64,000 nt of DNA, from contig NZ_CP122458.1 of NCBI RefSeq assembly GCF_032598905.1, positions 682,001 through 746,000 on the forward strand. Reading direction: 5' to 3'. The notes below the pieces were generated by a model that saw nothing but the letters and a program-made list of their open reading frames with translations, did not search any database and was not told the origin of the DNA. Positions within the stretch are counted from its first letter, which is position 1, and each line of letters starts with the position of its first letter. Of this stretch, positions 52,233 through 62,081 are shown piece by piece. A program made the translations under genes and the position numbers. This stretch comes from Streptomyces sp. 11x1. Its GTDB lineage: Bacteria > Actinomycetota > Actinomycetes > Streptomycetales > Streptomycetaceae.

Positions 52233-53396
52233 TCAAGACGTGGTGGCGGCCAGCTCCTTGCGCACCCGCATGAACAGCCGCGGCTGGTTCATCCCGAGCA
52301 CGGCGACGGGCCGGCCTGCGCGCCGATAGACGGCGAGGACGTCGCGGCCCTCGGCCGAGCCCGCCTCGACGGTGACACTGTCGGCCTCGGCCGCGTGGCC
52401 GGCGAACTGGATACGGACGCCGTACTGGTCCGACCAGAAGTACGGCGGCCTGGGCACGCCGGGCTCAACGGCGCCCCCCGCCAGCAGGGTGGCGACGGCG
52501 GCCTCCGGCCGCTCGCGCGCGCCGGTCCAGTGCTCCACGCGGCGATGGTGGCCCGCGCGGGGGTCGTACCAGTTGGCGCAGTCGCCGACCGCGACCACAC
52601 CGGCGAGGCTGGTCCGGCCGTCGGCGCCGCACTTCACGCCATTGTCCAGCGCGATACCGGAACCGGCCAGCCACTCGACGCACGGCCGGGCCCCGACGCC
52701 GACGACGACGATGTCGGCGGGAATGCTGCGGCCGTCCTCCAGCAGGACGGCGTCGACCCGGTGCTCGCCGCTCAGGCCCTTGACCCCTACGCCGCACAAC
52801 AGGCGTACGCCGTGGTCGGCGTGGAGGCCGGAGACGACGGCGCCCATGGTGTCGCCGAGCGGTCCGGCCAGCGGGGTCGAGGCCGCCTCGACGACGGTCA
52901 CCTCCAGGCCGAGGGTGTACGCGGTGGAGGCGACCTCGGCGCCGATGAAGCCGCCGCCGATCACCACCAGGCGTCCGCCGCGGGCCAGTTCGTCCCGCAG
53001 GGCGCGGGCGTCGTCCAGGGTGCGCAGGGTGTGCACTCCGGCGAGGCCCTCCGAGCCGGGCAGGGCCCGCGCGACGGCGCCGGTGGCGATGACGAAGCCG
53101 TCGGCGCGCACCTCATGCCCGTCGGTGAGGCGGACGGTGCGCGCGGTGTGGTCGAGTCCGGTGGCGCGGGTGCCGAGCAGCCACTCGGCCGCCAGGTCCT
53201 CGCCGTCCGTCTCCAGGGCGAGTTCGGCCTCGCCCAGGGTGCCGGCCAGGAACTCCTTGGAGAGCGGGGGCCGGTCGTAGGGGCGGTGCAGTTCGTCGCC
53301 GATGACGACCAGGCGCCCGTCGAAGCCCTGCTTGCGCAGGGAGCGAGCCGCCGACAGGCCGGCGAGGGAGGCGCCGACCACGGCGACGGTTCTCAC
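52233..53396 (-). CDS. FAD-dependent NAD(P)H-ferredoxin reductase, copy 2
   Basis: A 387-residue paralogue of the protein at 25.7 kb, with [19 protein letters not shown] (FAD), [14 protein letters not shown] followed by TVVEAA (NADH), VGDCANW and the C-terminal YFWSDQYGVRIQFAG. The GTG start overlaps the stop of the Rieske ferredoxin gene as GTGA, so ferredoxin and reductase are made together. This makes a reductase-ferredoxin-oxygenase chain of the toluene dioxygenase layout: NADH to FAD, to the Rieske ferredoxin, to the GbcA Rieske centre. It probably serves both oxygenase copies, since only this module has a ferredoxin. Confidence 0.9.
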   Translation of the reverse strand: MRTVAVVGASLAGLSAARSLRKQGFDGRLVVIGDELHRPYDRPPLSKEFLAGTLGEAELALETDGEDLAAEWLLGTRATGLDHTARTVRLTDGHEVRADGFVIATGAVARALPGSEGLAGVHTLRTLDDARALRDELARGGRLVVIGGGFIGAEVASTAYTLGLEVTVVEAASTPLAGPLGDTMGAVVSGLHADHGVRLLCGVGVKGLSGEHRVDAVLLEDGRSIPADIVVVGVGARPCVEWLAGSGIALDNGVKCGADGRTSLAGVVAVGDCANWYDPRAGHHRRVEHWTGARERPEAAVATLLAGGAVEPGVPRPPYFWSDQYGVRIQFAGHAAEADSVTVEAGSAEGRDVLAVYRRAGRPVAVLGMNQPRLFMRVRKELAATTS

Positions 53397-53755
53397 GCGG
53401 GACCTCCGGCGAGCCTGGCGGAGATGCAGGGCGGCAGGTTCGGGGCGTCCGTGGAGAGCCGGACGTAGATCATGCCGTCCTCGACGACGACCTCGTGCGT
53501 CCGCACCGGCAGCTTGGCCGGCGGGGAGTCGACCGCGCCGGTGCGCAGGTCGAACTTGGAGGCATGCAGCGGGCACTCCACCTCGCAGCCCTCCAGCCAG
53601 CCGTCGGCGAGCGAGGCGTCCTGGTGGGTGCAGGTGTCGTCGATGGCGAAGACCTCGCCGTCGTCGGTGTGGAACACCGAGACCGGCGGGTCGATGTCGA
53701 GCCGGAAGGCCTCACCTCGCGGGAGATCCGCGAGACGGCACGCGGGAATCATCAT
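53393..53755 (-). CDS. Rieske-type [2Fe-2S] ferredoxin
   Basis: A 120-residue soluble Rieske protein. The cluster ligands are Cys42 and His44 in DTCTHQDASL and Cys61 and His64 in ECPLHASKFDL. The rest (HTDDGEVFAIDD, RLSTDAPNLPP) is the usual small beta fold of ferredoxins from three-component oxygenases and of NirD. There is no signal peptide or membrane anchor, so it is a cytoplasmic electron carrier. ATG 53755 (or 53752, MMIP start) has GAGGTG just upstream. It is first in the ferredoxin-reductase 2 pair and is preceded by operator site 10. It is the only ferredoxin gene seen in the island. Confidence 0.9.
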   Translation of the reverse strand: MMIPACRLADLPRGEAFRLDIDPPVSVFHTDDGEVFAIDDTCTHQDASLADGWLEGCEVECPLHASKFDLRTGAVDSPPAKLPVRTHEVVVEDGMIYVRLSTDAPNLPPCISARLAGGPA

Positions 53756-53767
53756 GACACCTCGGGT

Positions 53768-53803
53768 GCATATAGCGAAACGGATTGCGGTAAGCGCAAC
53801 ATC
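53768..53803 (-). promoter_or_regulatory. Island operator site 10 (before the ferredoxin gene)
   Basis: GCATATAGCGAAAC and TTGCGGTAAGCGCAACATC; the second is an inverted TTGCG/CGCAA pair. Confidence 0.65.
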
Positions 53804-53907
53804 AGTCTGGGGTCGCCCCGAACCCTTGTCAAGGCATCCTGAGGGCACCTCTGAGTCACTTCTCACGTTGCGACATCCACAACTCGCCTCACATAGAACA
53901 ACGCGAG

Positions 53908-53954
53908 CCCGGCGGGGTCGTGGCCGCGCGGGGCGGTGCCACGACCCCGCCGGG
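53908..53954 (-). terminator. Terminator of the BCCT gene
   Basis: Perfect 16-bp stem CCCGGCGGGGTCGTGG / CCACGACCCCGCCGGG with a 15-base loop, 18 bases after the stop. Confidence 0.85.
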
Positions 53955-53972
53955 CGGGCGGGTACGCCGGTC

Positions 53973-55727
53973 TCAGACGGCGGTGGTGGACTGCGCGGGC
54001 TCCTCGGTCCGCTGGGGCGGTACGGGCTCCGTGCCGTCCGCGGACGTAGCGGGGCCGATACGGAGTTCGAAGTCCCCGTCGTACTTCTCGTGGCCGGCGA
54101 TGACGGCCGTCTCGACGGCCTCCTTGCCCATGCGTCCGCGGATGATGAGCGGATCGTGGCGCAGATCCCGGTTGAGCGCGACGCACAGCCCGATCATCAC
54201 GAGGGTGAAGGGTGCCGCCGCGAGGATGGTGAGGTTCTGCAGCCCGGTGAGCGCGTCGCCCTTGCCGCCGCCGATGAGCAGCATGACGGCGGCGACCGCT
54301 CCGGTCAGCACGCCCCAGAACACCACGACGCCACGGGACGGTTCGAGGCAGCCCCGCTGCGAGAGCGTGCCCATCACGATGGAGGCGGCGTCGGCCCCGG
54401 AGACGAAGAAGATGCCGACGAGGATCATGACGACGATGCTCGTCACCGTGGCGATCGGGTACTGCTGGAGCACGTCGAAGAGCTGCCCCTGGGCGGTCGC
54501 GGCGTCGTTCAGCCGACCGGAGTCCTGCAGGTGCATCGCCGAGCCGCCGAAGACCGCGAACCAGAGCAGGCTGACGCTGCTGGGGACCAGGATGACTCCG
54601 CCGACGAACTGCCGGATGGTGCGGCCGCGGCTGATGCGGGCGATGAACATACCGACGAAGGGCGTCCAGGAGATCCACCACGCCCAGTAGAAGACCGTCC
54701 AGCCGGCCAGCCAGTCGGCGACGCCCTCGCCGCTGGAGGCCTCGGTACGGCCCGCCATCTGGGCCAGGTCGCCGAAGAAGGCACCGACGGAGGTGGGCAG
54801 CAGGTCGAGGATGAAGATGGTCGGGCCGACCAGGAAGACGAAGAGGGCGAGCCCCACCGCCAGCACCATGTTGGTGTTGGACAGCCACTGGATGCCCTTC
54901 TCGATCCCGGACACCGCCGAGGCGACGAACGCCACGGTCAGCACCGCGATCACGACGACCAGCACTCCGGTACCGGCCGAACCCAGCCAGCCCAGCCCGG
55001 TGAATCCGCTGCCGATCTGGAGGGCGCCGAGCCCCAGGGACGCCGCCGAGCCGAAGAGGGTGGCGAAGATGGCGAGGGTGTCGATGGCCCGGCCGGGCCA
55101 TCCGTTCACCCGCTTCTCACCGAGCAACGGCGTGAACACCGCGCTGATCAGCTGGCGACGACCGCGCCGGAAGGTGCTGTAGGCGATGGCGAGACCCACG
55201 ACCGCGTACATCGCCCACGGGTGGAGCGTCCAGTGGAAAAGGGTGGTGGCCATGGCGGTCTCCATGGCCTGGTTGGCGTCGGCCGGGTCGGTGCCCGGCG
55301 GCGGCGTGATGAAGTGGGAGAGCGGCTCGCTCACGCCGTAGAACATCAGGCCGATGCCCATGCCCGCGCTGAACATCATGGCGATCCACGACACCGTGCG
55401 GAACTCCGGCTCCTCCCCCTCCTTTCCGAGGGTGATCCGCCCGTAGCGGCTCATCGCCAGCCAGAGGGCGAAGACCACGAAGCCCGAGGCGGCGAGGACG
55501 AAGGCCCAGCCGCCGTTGCGGATCGTGCCGTCCAGCAGCTTCCCGGACACACTCTGCAAGGTGTCGGTCGCCGTGGCTCCCCACACGACGAAGGCCAGGG
55601 TGAGGGCAGCGGCGACACCGAAGACGACGGGGTCGGTCCGGGGGCGGGCGGTGGCCGCACCGCCTCCCGGCAGATCCTCCCCGATGGAAAGACCTGGGCT
55701 CCCGTTCCGTTCGCGGGTTGTGCTCAT
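53973..55727 (-). CDS. BCCT-family betaine/choline/carnitine transporter
   Basis: A 584-residue carrier with about 12 membrane helices. The BCCT glycine stretch is GMGIGLMFYGVSEPLSHF (TM3, sodium and betaine site), and the family tryptophan signature is WTVFYWAWWISWTPFVGMFI (TM8), with the tryptophans that form the substrate cage. The C-terminal cytoplasmic tail is about 50 residues, which in BetP-type members senses osmotic stress. It imports betaine or choline with Na+ or H+. It lies 88 bases downstream of the molybdoenzyme gene on the same strand. No island operator is visible in that gap, so it is probably co-transcribed with it. Confidence 0.93.
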   Translation of the reverse strand: MSTTRERNGSPGLSIGEDLPGGGAATARPRTDPVVFGVAAALTLAFVVWGATATDTLQSVSGKLLDGTIRNGGWAFVLAASGFVVFALWLAMSRYGRITLGKEGEEPEFRTVSWIAMMFSAGMGIGLMFYGVSEPLSHFITPPPGTDPADANQAMETAMATTLFHWTLHPWAMYAVVGLAIAYSTFRRGRRQLISAVFTPLLGEKRVNGWPGRAIDTLAIFATLFGSAASLGLGALQIGSGFTGLGWLGSAGTGVLVVVIAVLTVAFVASAVSGIEKGIQWLSNTNMVLAVGLALFVFLVGPTIFILDLLPTSVGAFFGDLAQMAGRTEASSGEGVADWLAGWTVFYWAWWISWTPFVGMFIARISRGRTIRQFVGGVILVPSSVSLLWFAVFGGSAMHLQDSGRLNDAATAQGQLFDVLQQYPIATVTSIVVMILVGIFFVSGADAASIVMGTLSQRGCLEPSRGVVVFWGVLTGAVAAVMLLIGGGKGDALTGLQNLTILAAAPFTLVMIGLCVALNRDLRHDPLIIRGRMGKEAVETAVIAGHEKYDGDFELRIGPATSADGTEPVPPQRTEEPAQSTTAV

Positions 55728-55815
55728 CAGCTCGTCCTTTCCACAGACGGCAGGGGACGTTCTCTGTCGCGGACGACGGCTGCGCGACCGAGCAGGCAGG
55801 GAAACGCGGGGCGCT

Positions 55816-58125
55816 TCACAGAAGAGCCGAGGTGGCGACCGGCTCCAGACGGACGACGATCGACTTCGACGTGGGGGTGTTGCTGATCGCCGCCGTGGAG
55901 TCCAGGGGGACCAGGACGTTGGTCTCGGGGAAATAGGCGGCGCAGCAGTCGCGGGGCGTCGGGTAGGGCACCACGCGGAAGCCCGACGCCCTGCGTTCCA
56001 CGCCGTCGTCGTACTCGCTGACGATGTCGACGAGGTCCCCGTCGGCCAGGCCGCGGTCGGCCAGGTCGTCGGGATTGACGAAGAGGACCCGGCGGCCCTG
56101 GTGGATGCCGCGATAGCGGTCGTCCAGGCCGTAGACGGTGGTGTTGTACTGGTCGTGGGAGCGGAGCGTCTGCAGCAGCAGCCGGCCCGGTGGCACGTGG
56201 GGGCTCTCCAGCGCGTTGGCGGTGAAGTTGGCCAGACCCGTGGCGGTGGTGAACCGGCGTTCGTCGCGGGGCGGGTGGGGCAGGGCGAAGCCGCCCGGCC
56301 GTCGCACCCGGTGGTTGAAGTCCTGGAAGCCGGGGATCACGCGGGCGATGCGGTCGCGAACGGTGTCGTAGTCCGCCTCGAAGTCCTCCCAGGGGATGTG
56401 CGCGCCCGCTTCCCCGAGCGCGGCCCGTGCCATCCGGCAGATGATCGCGACCTCGCTCAGCAGGTGTTCGGAGGCGGGGGTGAGTCGCCCTCGGGAGAGG
56501 TGCACCATGCCCATGGAGTCCTCGACCGTGACGAGCTGGGGCCCGCCGGGCCGCAGGTCGGCCTCGGTCCGGCCGAGGCACGGGAGGATGAGCGCCTGGT
56601 CGCCGGCGATGACGTGCGAGCGGTTGAGCTTGGTGGAGATCTGCACGGTGAGGCGGCAGTTGCGCAGGGCCCGCTCGGTCTGGTCGGTGTCGGGCGCGGC
56701 GGCGACGAAGTTGCCGCCGAGGGCGACGAAGACGCGTACGTCGCCGTCGCGCATGGCGCGGATACTCTCGACCGCGTCGTGGCCGTGGCGCCTCGGGGGC
56801 GTGAAAGCGAACTCGGCGCCGAGCGCGTCGAGGAACGCGTCGTCCGGTTTCTCGTAGATGCCCATGGTGCGGTCGCCCTGCACGTTGGAGTGGCCGCGCA
56901 CCGGGCAGAGACCGGCCCCGGGGCGGCCGATGTTGCCGCGCAGCAGGAGGAAGTTGACCACGTCCCGGATGGTAGGGACCGAGTGCTTGTGCTGGGTGAG
57001 GCCCATCGCCCAGCAGACGACGATCTTCTCGGCGGCCAGCACCTCGCCGAAGGCGGCCCGGATCTCCTCCTCGGGCAGACCGGTGGCGGAGAGGATCTCG
57101 TCCCACGGCGCCTTGCGGGCGTGCTCGGCGAACTCCTGGAAGCCGTGCGTGTGACGTTCGATGAAGGAGGTGTCGAGGCAGGTGCCGGGGGCCTCGTCCT
57201 CCGTCTCCAGCAGCATCCGGTTGAAGGCCTGGAACAGCGCCTGGTCCCCGCCCAGCCTGATCTGCAGGAACAGGTCGGCCAGGCGGGTGCCGCCACCGAG
57301 GACGCCGGACGGCTTCTGGGGGTTCTTGAACCGCAGCAGCCCCGCCTCGGGCAGGGGGTTGACCGCGATGATCCGGGCGCCCCGGCGCTTGGCGGTCTCC
57401 AGCGAGGAGAGCATCCGGGGGTGGTTGGTGCCGGGGTTCTGGCCGACCACCAGGATGAGGTCCGCGTCGTGGAGGTCCTCCAGGGTGACGCTGCCCTTGC
57501 CGATCCCGATGGTCTCCGTCAGGGCCGAACCGCTGGATTCGTGGCACATGTTGGAGCAGTCGGGCAGGTTGTTGGTGCCGAGCATCCGGACGAAGAGCTG
57601 GTAGAGGAACGCGGCCTCGTTGGCGGCCCGGCCGGAGGTGTAGAAGGCGGCCTGCTCGGGCCGGTCGAGCGCGGCGAGTTCACGGGCGATCACGGCGAAC
57701 GCGTCGTCCCAGGAGATCGGCCGGTAGCGGTCGTCGCCGGCCGCGCGGTACATGGGGTGGGTCAGCCGGCCCTGCTGTCCGAGCCAGTGGTCGCTGCCGG
57801 GGAGCAGGTCCTCCAGCGTGTGCTCGGCGAAGAAGTCCGGCGTGACCCGGCGGACGGTGGCCTCCTCGGCCACGGCCTTGGCCCCGTTCTCGCAGAACTC
57901 CGCCCGGTGGCGGTGCTCCGGCTCGGGCCAGGCGCACCCCGGACAGTCGAAGCCCTCCTTCTGGTTGACCCGGAGGAGGGTGAGCAGGCCCCGGCGGGCG
58001 CCCATCTGCTCGCCGGCGTGCCGGAGGGAGGAGGTGACCGCGGGGATGCCGGCGGCGTACTCCTTCGGGGGGCCGACCCGCAGCCGGGCGTCGCCGGGGT
58101 CCTCGACAGGTGCGTTGCGAGTCAT
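55816..58125 (-). CDS. FdhF/YdeP-family molybdopterin oxidoreductase (formate dehydrogenase-like)
   Basis: 769 residues, the usual length of this family. An N-terminal segment has EGFDCPGCAWPEPEHR (Cys61, Cys64) and Cys78, a possible metal or cluster site. The Mo-bis-MGD core shows SWDDAFAVIARELAALDRPE, GSALTETIGIGKGSVTLEDL, LVVGQNPGTNHPRMLSSLE, CWAMGLTQHKHSVPTIRDVV and GNIGRPGAGLCPVRGHSNVQ. The C-terminal MGD barrel starts LQTLRSHDQYNTTVYGLDDR. True formate oxidation is not certain for this family (YdeP is linked to acid resistance), but context with purU, mscR and fdhD supports formate to CO2. ATG 58125 is preferred; GTG 58137 is possible. Confidence 0.85.
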   Translation of the reverse strand: MTRNAPVEDPGDARLRVGPPKEYAAGIPAVTSSLRHAGEQMGARRGLLTLLRVNQKEGFDCPGCAWPEPEHRHRAEFCENGAKAVAEEATVRRVTPDFFAEHTLEDLLPGSDHWLGQQGRLTHPMYRAAGDDRYRPISWDDAFAVIARELAALDRPEQAAFYTSGRAANEAAFLYQLFVRMLGTNNLPDCSNMCHESSGSALTETIGIGKGSVTLEDLHDADLILVVGQNPGTNHPRMLSSLETAKRRGARIIAVNPLPEAGLLRFKNPQKPSGVLGGGTRLADLFLQIRLGGDQALFQAFNRMLLETEDEAPGTCLDTSFIERHTHGFQEFAEHARKAPWDEILSATGLPEEEIRAAFGEVLAAEKIVVCWAMGLTQHKHSVPTIRDVVNFLLLRGNIGRPGAGLCPVRGHSNVQGDRTMGIYEKPDDAFLDALGAEFAFTPPRRHGHDAVESIRAMRDGDVRVFVALGGNFVAAAPDTDQTERALRNCRLTVQISTKLNRSHVIAGDQALILPCLGRTEADLRPGGPQLVTVEDSMGMVHLSRGRLTPASEHLLSEVAIICRMARAALGEAGAHIPWEDFEADYDTVRDRIARVIPGFQDFNHRVRRPGGFALPHPPRDERRFTTATGLANFTANALESPHVPPGRLLLQTLRSHDQYNTTVYGLDDRYRGIHQGRRVLFVNPDDLADRGLADGDLVDIVSEYDDGVERRASGFRVVPYPTPRDCCAAYFPETNVLVPLDSTAAISNTPTSKSIVVRLEPVATSALL

Positions 58126-58218
58126 CTGAAGCGCCACACTCCGGGATGTAGGGGAATCGGAGCCGTTCCGTGTCGCCGGGCCTCTCGGCCCGGCGGGCGG
58201 GCCGCCGCCGGACATCGG

Positions 58219-58256
58219 GGTTGCGAACTGCACAACAGTGCCGCGATACGCAACGA
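58219..58256 (-). promoter_or_regulatory. Island operator site 11 (before the molybdoenzyme)
   Basis: GGTTGCGAACTGCACAAC and GCGATACGCAACGA, 94-131 bases upstream of the start. Confidence 0.65.
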
Positions 58257-58463
58257 GAACAAGAAAGCGTGACGCGTGATCCCTGTCAAGACCGGCGCGG
58301 CACCGGATCGACACGCGGCGCCACGGCCGGACGCGCCGCCGGCCGACCGCGGCTCGGGTCCCGGGACACGGCGACGAGCCGTGGTCGGGCGTCCGACCGC
58401 GGCTCGTCCGTCGCGCTCCGCGGCTACGCCGACGTGGCCGCGGTCCGCTCTGTCACCCGCCCG

Positions 58464-59549
58464 TCAGAGGACCACCACCGAGCGCAGGACGTCGCCGCCG
58501 TGCATCCGCTCGAAGGCCTTCTCGACCTCGCCGAGCGCGATGGTCTCCGTGACGAAGGTGTCCAGGTCCAGGCGCTTCTGCAGATAGAGGTCGATGAGCA
58601 TGGGGAAGTCGCGGTCGGGCAGGCAGTCGCCGTACCAGGAGGACTTCAGGGCTCCGCCACGGCCGAAGACGTCCAGGAGGGGCAGTTCGAGCTTCATCTC
58701 CGGAGTCGGCACGCCGACGAGAACGACCGTGCCGGCCAGGTCACGGGCGTAGAAGGCCTGCTTGTAGGTCTCCGGGCGGCCGACCGCCTCGATGACGACG
58801 TCGGCGCCGAAACCACCGGTCAGCTCGCGGATCGCCTCGACGGCGTCGGTCTCGCGGGAGTTGACGGCGTGGGTGGCGCCCAGCTTCCTGGCGGTTTCCA
58901 GCTTGTGGTCGTCGATGTCCACCGCGATGATCTTCGCGGCGCCCGCCAGCTCGGATCCGAGGACCGCCGCGGCGCCGACGCCGCCGCAGCCGATGACGGC
59001 GACCGTGTCGCCCCGGCCGACGTTCCCGGTGTTGATCGCGGCCCCGATGCCCGCCATCACCCCGCAGCCCAGCAGTCCGGCCACCGCCGGCGACGCGGCC
59101 CGGTCGACCTTGGTGCACTGGCCCGCGGCGACGAGCGTCTTCTCCGCGAAGGCGCCGATGCCCAGCGCCGGGGAGAGCTCGGTGCCGTCGAGCAGGGTCA
59201 TCTTCTGCGTCGCGTTGTGGGTGGCGAAGCAGTACCAGGGTCGACCGCGCCGACAGGCCCGGCAACTGCCGCACACCGCACGCCAGTTGAGGATGACGAA
59301 ATCACCGGGTGCGACATCCGTGACCCCCTCCCCCACCGACTCCACCACACCGGCCGCCTCATGGCCGAGCAGGAAGGGGAAGTCGTCGTTGATCCCGCCC
59401 TCGCGGTAGTGCAGATCGGTGTGGCAGACCCCGCAGGCCTCGACCTTCACCAGCGCCTCACCCGGCCCGGGGTCCGGCACGACGATCGTTTCCAGGCTGA
59501 CGGGGGCACCCTTGCCCCGCGCGACGACAGCACGGACCTGGTGAGCCAT
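58464..59549 (-). CDS. mscR: S-(hydroxymethyl)mycothiol dehydrogenase / S-nitrosomycothiol reductase, copy 2
   Basis: 361 residues, a close paralogue of the enzyme at 28.8 kb, with the same zinc residues: Cys42 ([15 protein letters not shown]), His63-Glu64, and cysteines 93, 96, 99 and 107 ([15 protein letters not shown]). NAD fold [15 protein letters not shown] with VDIDD. The two copies differ mostly in the central NAD domain, and the ends are nearly the same. ATG 59549 has GAGGAG upstream. There is no MBL hydrolase after this copy, so formate release would depend on copy 1's partner. It has its own operator, site 12. Confidence 0.92.
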   Translation of the reverse strand: MAHQVRAVVARGKGAPVSLETIVVPDPGPGEALVKVEACGVCHTDLHYREGGINDDFPFLLGHEAAGVVESVGEGVTDVAPGDFVILNWRAVCGSCRACRRGRPWYCFATHNATQKMTLLDGTELSPALGIGAFAEKTLVAAGQCTKVDRAASPAVAGLLGCGVMAGIGAAINTGNVGRGDTVAVIGCGGVGAAAVLGSELAGAAKIIAVDIDDHKLETARKLGATHAVNSRETDAVEAIRELTGGFGADVVIEAVGRPETYKQAFYARDLAGTVVLVGVPTPEMKLELPLLDVFGRGGALKSSWYGDCLPDRDFPMLIDLYLQKRLDLDTFVTETIALGEVEKAFERMHGGDVLRSVVVL

Positions 59550-59591
59550 GGCCACTCCTCGGCTGGTACGAGACCTGCGTCTGATGTTTCT

Positions 59592-59623
59592 CATCGCGAT
59601 ACGTATAGCGCGTACCGCAACAC
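59592..59623 (-). promoter_or_regulatory. Island operator site 12 (before mscR copy 2)
   Basis: CATCGCGATACGTATAGCGC and GCGTACCGCAACAC, 43-74 bases upstream of the start. The rightmost site found. Confidence 0.6.
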
Positions 59624-59684
59624 AGCATCGTGGAGTGCCGACCGGGGGTCAAGAAGTTCCACGGTCGTCCGCGCCGCGCGGGAG

Positions 59685-62081
59685 CTACGCGCCCCGCTCC
59701 TCGTCGGTGAGTGCCTGCTCGGCCCAGATGGTCTTGCCCGTGCGGGTGTGGCGGCTGCCCCAGCGCTGGGTGAGCTGTGCGACGAGCAGGAGGCCCCGGC
59801 CGCCCTCGTCGAAGGCACGGGCCCGGCGCATGTGCGGAGCGGTGGCGCTGGAGTCGGAGACCTCGCAGATGAGGGTGGCCTCGCGGATCAACCGCAGCTG
59901 GATCGGTGACCCCCCGTAGCGGATGGCGTTGGTGACCAGTTCGCTGACGACGAGTTCGGTGACGAAGGTGAGTTCCTCCAGCCTCCAGGCGGCGAGCTGG
60001 TCGCAGGCCAGTTTGCGGGCCCGCCCCACGGAAGCGGGATCGGCGGGAACGTCCCAGACGGCGACCCGGTCGGCGTCCAGGGCCCGGGTCCGGGCCAGCA
60101 GCAGGGCCACGTCGTCGACGGGGCGGTCCGTCAGCAGGCTCCCCAGGACTGCGTCGCAGGTCTCCTCCAGCGGACGGCCCGTGCCACAGAGTGCCTGGCG
60201 CAGCCGGTCGAGCCCCTCGTCCAGATCGCGGCCCGCCGCCTGGACCAGGCCGTCGGTGTACAGGGCGAACACGCTGCCCTCGGGGACGTCGAACTCCGCG
60301 GTCTCGAAGGGCAGCCCGCCCACGCCCAGCGGCGGCCCGATCGGCAGGTCGAGGAAGGCGGCCTCGCCGTCCGGGGCGATCAGGGCCGGCGGCGGGTGGC
60401 CCGCCCGGGCCATGGAGCAGCGGCGCGCGACGGGGTCGTACACGGCGTACAGGCAGGTGGCCCCGATCTCGCCCGGGCTCTCCGTGTCCGCCTCCTCGGC
60501 CTCGTCCGCCGTCCGCTCCGAGTCCAGCCGCAGCACGATGTCGTCGAGCTGGGTGAGCAGCTCGTCGGGGGCGAGGTCGACGTCGGCCAGGGTGCGTACG
60601 GCCGTCCGGAGCCGGCCCATGGTGGCGGACGCCTGGACGCCGTGGCCGACGACATCGCCCACGACCAGCCCCACCCGGGCTCCGGACAGCGGGATGACGT
60701 CGAACCAGTCGCCCCCGATGCCGGCGCGGGTACTGGCCGGCTGGTAACGGGAGGCGACCTCGACGGCGGCCTGCCGGGGCGCGCGGTGCGGCAGGAGGCT
60801 GCGTTGCAGTTCGAGGGCGATGGCGCGCTCTCGGGTGTAGCGGCGCGCGTTGTCGACACAGACAGCGGCGTGGGCGGCGAGCTCCTCGGCCAGCAGCAGG
60901 TCGTCCTCGCCGAAGGGCTCGGCCGTGCGATGCCGGGAGAGGATCGACAGGCCGAGGGTGAGGCCGCGGGCGCGCAGGGGCACGGCCATCATCGAGTGGA
61001 TGCCGTGGACCTCGATGCTGCGGGCCCGCTCCGGTGAGCCCCCCGCCCAGCGCAGCCTGGTGACGTCGTCGGCCTCGTACAGCAGGGCGCGCCCGGTGGC
61101 CAGCGCGCGGCCCGACGGCGACTCCTCGTCGTAGGTGTGCCGGGTGCCGACCGGGACGACGGCCTCGGGGCAGCCCTCCAGCACGGACCGGTGGGCGGCG
61201 CGGCGGAAGACCAGCCGGTCCGCGTCGGGCGAGGGGGTGGCCTCCTCACCGGCGAGCACGGAGTCCAGCAGGTCCACGATGACGAAGTCGGCCAGATGGT
61301 CCGTGCACACCTCGGCGAGTTCCTCGGCGGTTCGGGACACGTCGAGGGTGGAGCCGATCCGGTTGCTGGACTCGTTGAGCATGCTCAGTCGTCGGCGGGC
61401 CAGGAACTGCTCCGTGCTGTCGATCGCCGCCAGGCACATGCCCCTTACTTCGCCGGAGGCGTCCTTCAACGGGCTGAGGGAGACCAGCCACGCGTGTTCG
61501 TGTGCCTCACCCGGTGCGCGCAGCCATGCCTCGTACGGCATCGGCTCACCCGTTCGCAGCACCCGCCGCACCACGTCGTCGAGGCCTTCGAAGCCCGGCA
61601 GCCGGCGCTGCCCGTCGACGGACACCCCCACCCGCCGGCCGAGCAGGTCCTGCTGCGGCCTGCCCATCACCCGCTCCATGGCCGAGTTCGCCGTCACCGC
61701 GAGCCCGTCCTGGTCGAAGAGCGCGATCGGGACGGGGAGCTGGTCCAGGGCCCACCGGCGCAGCCGGGCGGCGGGCTCCGGCACCGTGGCCGTCAGGAAC
61801 CACTGCGTCCGGCCCGCGGAGTCCAGCAGGGGATGCGCCTGAAGCTCCAGCTCCACGTCGTGACCGTCCCGGTGCCGTGCGTGCACGGGGCCGCGCCAGT
61901 CGGCCGGTTCGCTGAGACGGCTGCGCGCCGCCGCGGGCAGCGCCCGGGCCAGCAGGTCGGCCGCGCGGCGGCCGAGCACCTCGCCGTGCTCGTAGCCGAG
62001 CACCCGTCGCGCGCCGGCACTCCACGCGATCACCAGCCCCCTGGCGTCGACCGCGGCCGTGGCGACACCGTGCTCGCCCAT
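59685..62081 (-). CDS. PAS-PAS-GAF-PP2C (SpoIIE) phosphatase with C-terminal HATPase
   Basis: A 798-residue soluble regulator. Two PAS domains come first (VDARGLVIAWSAGARRVLGY; LDQLPVPIALFDQDGLAVTA), then a GAF domain at about 280-430. The SpoIIE-type PP2C domain follows, with the Asp loops GGDWFDVIPL and VGDVVGHGVQASA. Last is an anti-sigma-type HATPase (VTELVVSELVTNAIRYGGSP; FDEGGRGLLLVAQL). Such proteins are common in Streptomyces: the phosphatase acts on phosphorylated anti-anti-sigma factors and the HATPase can act as kinase or anti-sigma factor. ATG 62081 is chosen for AGAAGGA upstream. No sigma or anti-sigma partner lies nearby. Confidence 0.9.
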   Translation of the reverse strand: MGEHGVATAAVDARGLVIAWSAGARRVLGYEHGEVLGRRAADLLARALPAAARSRLSEPADWRGPVHARHRDGHDVELELQAHPLLDSAGRTQWFLTATVPEPAARLRRWALDQLPVPIALFDQDGLAVTANSAMERVMGRPQQDLLGRRVGVSVDGQRRLPGFEGLDDVVRRVLRTGEPMPYEAWLRAPGEAHEHAWLVSLSPLKDASGEVRGMCLAAIDSTEQFLARRRLSMLNESSNRIGSTLDVSRTAEELAEVCTDHLADFVIVDLLDSVLAGEEATPSPDADRLVFRRAAHRSVLEGCPEAVVPVGTRHTYDEESPSGRALATGRALLYEADDVTRLRWAGGSPERARSIEVHGIHSMMAVPLRARGLTLGLSILSRHRTAEPFGEDDLLLAEELAAHAAVCVDNARRYTRERAIALELQRSLLPHRAPRQAAVEVASRYQPASTRAGIGGDWFDVIPLSGARVGLVVGDVVGHGVQASATMGRLRTAVRTLADVDLAPDELLTQLDDIVLRLDSERTADEAEEADTESPGEIGATCLYAVYDPVARRCSMARAGHPPPALIAPDGEAAFLDLPIGPPLGVGGLPFETAEFDVPEGSVFALYTDGLVQAAGRDLDEGLDRLRQALCGTGRPLEETCDAVLGSLLTDRPVDDVALLLARTRALDADRVAVWDVPADPASVGRARKLACDQLAAWRLEELTFVTELVVSELVTNAIRYGGSPIQLRLIREATLICEVSDSSATAPHMRRARAFDEGGRGLLLVAQLTQRWGSRHTRTGKTIWAEQALTDEERGA

